DNA of 7,918 bases from an uncultured Collinsella sp. (GTDB lineage Bacteria > Actinomycetota > Coriobacteriia > Coriobacteriales > Coriobacteriaceae). The position numbers and the translations under genes were made by a program. The stretch spans positions 1 through 7,918 of the forward strand of contig UQRW01000067.1 of the NCBI GenBank assembly GCA_900543515.1, given 5' to 3'. The notes beneath the pieces are model-generated. The model was not told where the DNA came from. It saw only the letters and a program-made list of their open reading frames with translations, and did not search any database. The first letter of the stretch is position 1. Each line of letters opens with the position of its first letter. This document shows positions 4,860 to 7,918 of this stretch, piece after piece.

Positions 4860-5678
4860 CTACTCGTAATCGTTCAGAATGTCGCCGAGCGGGTCGCCGG
4901 AGCCACCGCCCATGCCGCCACCCTGCTTGGCCAGATCCTTAAGGCCAAGGTAGATGAGGGCAAGGGAGATGCCGATGAGACCAAGGGCGATCAGCGTGAG
5001 CTGAGGGATGGCAGCAAGGACAAAGCCGAGGACGAAGAACGGCCAGGTCTCCTTGGTGGCCATCATGTTGATGACCATGGCGTAACCGACGGAAGCGACC
5101 ATGCCGCCGCCGACGGCCATGCCGCCGGACAGCCAGTCGGGCATAGCGTTAAGCGCGTTGGTAACAGCCTCGGCCGGGATGATGCACAGAAGCACTGCCG
5201 GGATGGCGATACGAAGGCCCTGCATGAGGATAGCAGCGTACTGCCAGCGCTCGATGCCGGAGAAGTCGCCCTTCTCGGCGCAACCGTCCATGGCGTGAGC
5301 GATAGCGGTAGCCAGGGTACGGCAGATCATGGTCAGGAACAGACCAGCGACCGACAGCGGGACGGCAACGGCGATAGCGGCGGTAACGGCCTTGGCCGAA
5401 TCGGTGGCGCCGCCGTTGAGGGCGAGCACCATGATGATCGAAGAAGCGACCGAGGCCAGAGCGGCGTCAGGCGCGACAGCGGCGCCGACGTTAGCCCAGC
5501 CAAGGGCCATCATCTGGAGCGAACCGCCCAGGAGGATGCCCTCCTGAAGGTGACCGGTTACGAGACCGATAAGCGTGCATGCCACGAGCGGCTGATGGAA
5601 CTGGAACTCATCCAGAATGCCTTCCATACCGGCAAGCAACGCGACAATCGCAACAAGCAGAATAGTGATTGCAGACAT
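4860..5678 (-). CDS. manY: PTS mannose/fructose/sorbose family IIC component
   Basis: The 272-residue integral membrane protein has several hydrophobic helices. It opens with MSAITILLVAIVALLAGMEG, and the stretch FQFHQPLVACTLIGLVTGHLQEGILLGGSLQMMALGWANVGAAVAPDAALAS (about residues 26-77) is characteristic of mannose-class IIC proteins. With IID it forms the transmembrane sugar pathway, handing sugar to IIB for phosphorylation. The C-terminal tail is unusually glycine-rich (KQGGGMGGGSGDPLG) before the stop. The ATG has GGAGG ten bases upstream. The gap from manX is 18 bp and the gap to manZ is 16 bp, a tight operon. The sugar cannot be named from sequence alone. Mannose, glucose and fructose are typical for this class. 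Confidence 0.95.
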   Translation of the reverse strand: MSAITILLVAIVALLAGMEGILDEFQFHQPLVACTLIGLVTGHLQEGILLGGSLQMMALGWANVGAAVAPDAALASVASSIIMVLALNGGATDSAKAVTAAIAVAVPLSVAGLFLTMICRTLATAIAHAMDGCAEKGDFSGIERWQYAAILMQGLRIAIPAVLLCIIPAEAVTNALNAMPDWLSGGMAVGGGMVASVGYAMVINMMATKETWPFFVLGFVLAAIPQLTLIALGLIGISLALIYLGLKDLAKQGGGMGGGSGDPLGDILNDYE

Positions 5679-5696
5679 GTATCGGACCCTCCTTTA

Positions 5697-6686
5697 CTAT
5701 GCTTGAGCGGCCAGTTCGGCCTTAGCTTTCTTCAACATGGCGTCGAGATCCTCGGAGGAATCCGAAGGAACCTTGCGGACCTCGAACTTGACGCCCTTGG
5801 CCTTGAGGGCCTCGAGAGTCTTGACGTCGTCATCGCCCATAGCGACGGCGTTGGTGACGACGACCTTGCCCTTGGAGTGAGCCATGGAACCGATGTTGAC
5901 TTCTTTGATGTCGACGCCGGCCTCGATGGCCTTGAGCAGATCCTGCGGGTTCTCGAAGAGCAGCATGGCCTTGGTGTCACCAAAGCGCGTGTCCTTGACG
6001 ACCTCGGCCATCTTCTTGATGGGCACGACGTTGGCATGGACTCCCGGAGGGGCAGCCTGCTCGATCATGGTCTTGCGGAGCTCGTCGTGAGCAACACCGT
6101 CGGAAACCACGATGATGCGGTTGGGGTTGATCTGCTTGGTCCACGTGGTGGCCACCTGGCCATGAAGCAGACGGGTGTCGATACGGACGTGGGCGATCTT
6201 GATGTGCCCATCGCCGATGACCGTTCCCGGAGGGATGGCGCCTGCAGGAGCAGCAGCGGCCGCAGCCGGCTTCTTCTCCTCGGGCTCCAGAGACTCGGGC
6301 TTGACGCGCACGCCAGCCTTAGCCTCAGTCACGAGATGTTTTGCGATCGCATGTGCAGTGTTCTTTGCGTCAAAGCGCTGCGAATATGCCTCGATGAGCA
6401 TAGGCAGGTTGACACCGGTGACGATAGCCCAGGAATCGTGGCCCTCGATGAGCCCGCTGATCTGGTTGAACGGCGTGCCGCCCCACAGATCAACGAGGAA
6501 GAGCACCTGCTCCTGGTCCTCGAAGGAAGCGATTGCTTCCTCGACCTTGGCACGGAAGTCGTCGGGGCCCATGCTCGGCTCGAGCGAGACCACGGCTACA
6601 GACGGCTGATCGCCAAAGACCATCGAGCCCGTCTGCTTGATTCCAGCAGCCAAGTCCCCGTGGCTAGCAAGAACAATACTTACCAT
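5697..6686 (-). CDS. manX: PTS mannose family fused IIA-IIB component
   Basis: This cytoplasmic phosphotransfer protein takes phosphate from HPr and passes it to the incoming sugar. The IIA domain (about residues 1-125) shows the phosphorylatable histidine in LASHGDLAAG (His9 from the chosen start) and the conserved VDLWGGTPFN motif. An alanine/proline/glutamate-rich linker (about 128-158) joins it to the IIB domain, whose active histidine lies in RIDTRLLHGQV (His175). Having both domains in one 329-residue chain is the E. coli ManX arrangement. The start is the ATG at 6686, seven bases after AGGAGG. An adjacent in-frame GTG at 6689 is too close to the Shine-Dalgarno. It is the first gene of the manXYZ operon, preceded by a long AT-rich control region. 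Confidence 0.96.
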   Translation of the reverse strand: MVSIVLASHGDLAAGIKQTGSMVFGDQPSVAVVSLEPSMGPDDFRAKVEEAIASFEDQEQVLFLVDLWGGTPFNQISGLIEGHDSWAIVTGVNLPMLIEAYSQRFDAKNTAHAIAKHLVTEAKAGVRVKPESLEPEEKKPAAAAAAPAGAIPPGTVIGDGHIKIAHVRIDTRLLHGQVATTWTKQINPNRIIVVSDGVAHDELRKTMIEQAAPPGVHANVVPIKKMAEVVKDTRFGDTKAMLLFENPQDLLKAIEAGVDIKEVNIGSMAHSKGKVVVTNAVAMGDDDVKTLEALKAKGVKFEVRKVPSDSSEDLDAMLKKAKAELAAQA

Positions 6687-6689
6687 CAC

Positions 6690-7010
6690 ATAACCTCCTT
6701 TTTGTCTACGTATTTCCTACACGACATTAAGGAAGTGTACCTGTTTGGTTTGTGGAATTATAGCTAAATTCGCAAAAGGTTGGTTTATTTGTTTAAGCGT
6801 CTAGGTTTGTTACAAGTTCATTACATTGCTGATTTTTGGCTTATTACACGCCAAGGCGTCGCACATCAAGCCATGCATTTTACAGATACAAACAGGCTGT
6901 TCATTAATATCGATTTTAGGCAAGCGTGAATGCGCTTGTACTGCCGCTATTTTGTTTAAACAGACATAACTTGACTATTAGCGTGACTTATGCTCTAGCG
7001 CAAGTAGTCA
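6690..7010 (-). promoter_or_regulatory. AT-rich control region of the man operon
   Basis: No gene is seen in these about 320 bases. The stretch is clearly richer in A and T than its neighbours. A perfect -10 hexamer TATAAT reads on the minus strand at 6762-6757, with no good -35 at 16-18 bp, so an activator is likely. The leader would be about 65 nt. Dyads farther upstream could be operators: ACGCCAAGGCGT at 6848-6859, CAAGCG-6-CGCTTG at 6921-6938, and TGTTTAAACA at 6953-6962. I found no sigma-54 type -24/-12 element of the kind known for some Firmicute man operons. Confidence 0.5.
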
Positions 7011-7054
7011 TTGGGGACGTTCTTAAACGACTAGTCGTTTAAGAACGTCCCCAA
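7011..7054. repeat. Perfect 44-bp palindrome
   Basis: The arms 7011-7030 and 7035-7054 are exactly complementary and the central CTAG is itself palindromic, so all 44 bases form one uninterrupted dyad beginning TTGGGGACGTTC. It begins 8 bp after the hypA stop and separates hypA from the man control region. It lacks a T-tract on either side. As RNA it would form a very stable hairpin that could stop exonucleases or polymerase. Its form suggests a dispersed intergenic element. Confidence 0.85.
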
Positions 7055-7062
7055 CAACCAAG

Positions 7063-7491
7063 TTAGGCGATGTGGAGGGGGTTGGCGGCGTCGACGGCGT
7101 CGGGAGCGTCGGAAGGGCCATCGGGGGCAGCGCCTGCCGGGTCCTCGTCGGGGGTCTCGATCTGCTTGATCATGACCTCCTGGCCCTGCAGCAGGTATGT
7201 TTCGCCGCTGCCGCAATGAGGGCAGGTCTTGCCGTGCTCGACGGTCGCATAGTCGCGGCCGCACGCCTCGCAATGCGTCACGGCCTCGACAGGCTCCACG
7301 ATAAGCTCCGCGCCCTGCGTGATAGGCTTTTTATCCGCCGCCCAACGCCAAGCGTCGAGCAGCAAGTTGGGAACGACGCCCGAGACCTCGCCCAGCAGCA
7401 GCGTCACGCTCGAAACGCGACGCACGCCATGAGCGCGCGCCACATTCTCGACATCGCGAATGATGTGGTAAACGATTCCCAATTCATGCAA
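7063..7491 (-). CDS. hypA: HypA, nickel insertion factor for [NiFe] hydrogenase, with acidic C-terminal tail
   Basis: HypA delivers nickel to the hydrogenase large subunit together with HypB. The 142-residue product opens MHELGIVYHI, where His2 and the N-terminus bind nickel. It carries the structural zinc site C74-x2-C77 and C90-x2-C93 (HCEACGRD...TCPHCGS). The family is usually about 115 residues. This one has about 28 extra residues rich in Asp, Ala and Pro (EDPAGAAPDGPSDAPDAVDA) and ends in PLHIA. Because His2 is invariant, the start must be the TTG at 7491, which has AAAGG eight bases upstream. The weak start codon suggests modest expression. No other hyp or hydrogenase gene is in view, and the upstream neighbour is an iron-sulfur protein. 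Confidence 0.93.
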   Translation of the reverse strand: MHELGIVYHIIRDVENVARAHGVRRVSSVTLLLGEVSGVVPNLLLDAWRWAADKKPITQGAELIVEPVEAVTHCEACGRDYATVEHGKTCPHCGSGETYLLQGQEVMIKQIETPDEDPAGAAPDGPSDAPDAVDAANPLHIA

Positions 7492-7499
7492 GGTAGAAA

Positions 7500-7688
7500 C
7501 CTTTCAACAACGGTTGATGCGATGTCAGCCAAACGTCAGCGAGCGGCGATCCAGGTGCCCCAGGTTGCCCCGAAACAAGGCGTCCGCTGGGCTTTTGCCC
7601 GCGGCGCCGAAGTTGAGGGGCAAGATGGGGTGCTTGGGCGCCGCGCAGCGTCGGCAGTGCCGCCGTTCGTTAGAACGGCGGAACCTCA
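7500..7688 (-). other. Gap between the iron-sulfur gene and hypA, with a hairpin at 7660-7681
   Basis: A 9-bp perfect stem (7660-7668 with 7673-7681, arm CCGCCGTTC) with a 4-nt loop starts 8 bases past the iron-sulfur gene stop. No T-tract follows on the minus strand, so it is more likely an RNA-stabilising or attenuating hairpin than a full terminator. A 54-codon arginine-rich frame starts at an ATG overlapping the preceding stop (7690), but it has no recognisable similarity. Confidence 0.45.
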
Positions 7689-7918
7689 TTACTTGCGACC
7701 AAACTTGATTTTGATGGCGCGCTTCAAGGCGTACTTGCCCAGGCTGGGGAGCTTTTGCTCGTATTTGACCATGGTGGAGCACTCGGGGCGATCGCGATCG
7801 AGGTGGATGGCGTCGAAGGCGCACTTGGTGGTGCACAGGCCGCAGCCGATGCACTTGTTGGGATCGACGATCGAGGCGCCGCAGCCCAGGCAGCGGGCGG
7901 TCTCGGTGCGCACCTGCT
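7689..7918 (-). CDS. 4Fe-4S ferredoxin-like C-terminal domain (partial; N-terminus outside window)
   Basis: Only the last 75 or so residues are in the window, and the frame is open at the right edge with no convincing start (the first possible codon is a GTG near the edge without a visible ribosome binding site). The sequence carries CLGCGASIVDPNKCIGCGLC followed by TTKCAFDAIHL. That is one ferredoxin-type CxxCxxCxxxC set plus a preceding CxxC, fitting a [4Fe-4S] cluster domain for electron transfer. A basic tail (KYALKRAIKIKFGRK) ends the protein. I recall similar tails at the C-terminus of FAD-dependent oxidoreductases in anaerobes, but the rest of the protein is needed to name it. It precedes hypA in the same direction, about 197 bp away. 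Confidence 0.8.
   Translation of the reverse strand, partial: QVRTETARCLGCGASIVDPNKCIGCGLCTTKCAFDAIHLDRDRPECSTMVKYEQKLPSLGKYALKRAIKIKFGRK

Noticed and set aside
4830..6767. A 645-codon open frame on the plus strand opposite the man operon
   Set aside because: It is the antisense of three clearly recognisable PTS genes, made open by GC-biased codon use. Its composition is rich in Asp, His, Gly and Arg with no family resemblance.
6690..7010. A sigma-54 promoter for the man operon
   Set aside because: The only near match (GG and GC pairs around 6867-6880) has 8 rather than 10 bases between them.
7525..7690. A short arginine-rich protein overlapping the iron-sulfur gene stop (54 codons from 7690)
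   Set aside because: The ATG overlaps the stop in a TAATG arrangement, but there is no separate ribosome binding site and no recognisable similarity, and the region contains a hairpin. I left it as non-coding.

Overview
The window looks like part of a chromosome from a moderately GC-rich gut actinobacterium of the class Coriobacteriia, most likely Collinsella or a close relative. This is an inference from recalled protein style (mannose-family PTS with a DUF956 gene, HypA with an acidic tail, an AAA/DUF4143-type ATPase remnant). No search was run. All intact protein genes lie on the minus strand, so they are best read from high to low coordinates.

Right part (7918 to 3404, core genome). A gene cut by the window edge encodes the C-terminal ferredoxin-like end of an iron-sulfur protein. 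It is followed by hypA, a nickel hydrogenase maturation factor that must start at a TTG codon. A perfect 44-bp palindrome (7011-7054) and an AT-rich control region (about 6690-7010) come next. Then comes a mannose-class PTS operon: manX (fused IIA-IIB), manY (IIC) and manZ (IID). An intrinsic terminator closes the operon, and its T-tract leads directly into the ribosome binding site of manO (DUF956). Together these proteins import and phosphorylate a hexose, with phosphate passing along IIA, IIB and the IIC-IID channel.

Middle (3400 to 3100). A 22-bp inverted repeat (3327-3395) is followed by tRNA-Arg(CCU) and its terminator. Beyond these lies a copy of the tRNA 3' half in the opposite orientation (3113-3138).

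Left part (about 60 to 3127, accessory island). A compact type II restriction-modification operon has a Dcm/M.EcoRII-like cytosine-5 methyltransferase with an N-terminal helix-turn-helix, then a full-length EcoRII-like endonuclease one base downstream. The operon ends at an intrinsic terminator that abuts a truncated ATPase gene on the plus strand. Three 17-bp repeats spaced exactly 34 bp apart precede that fragment. The island is bounded by 25-bp direct repeats containing 14 bp of the tRNA-Arg 3' half, so they may be attachment-site scars.

By hand count, CCWGG is absent from positions 1-3071 but occurs about 18 times in the remaining 4.8 kb. CCSGG occurs at least seven times in the same left segment. 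This supports CCWGG specificity and suggests that the restriction cassette has purged its own target.
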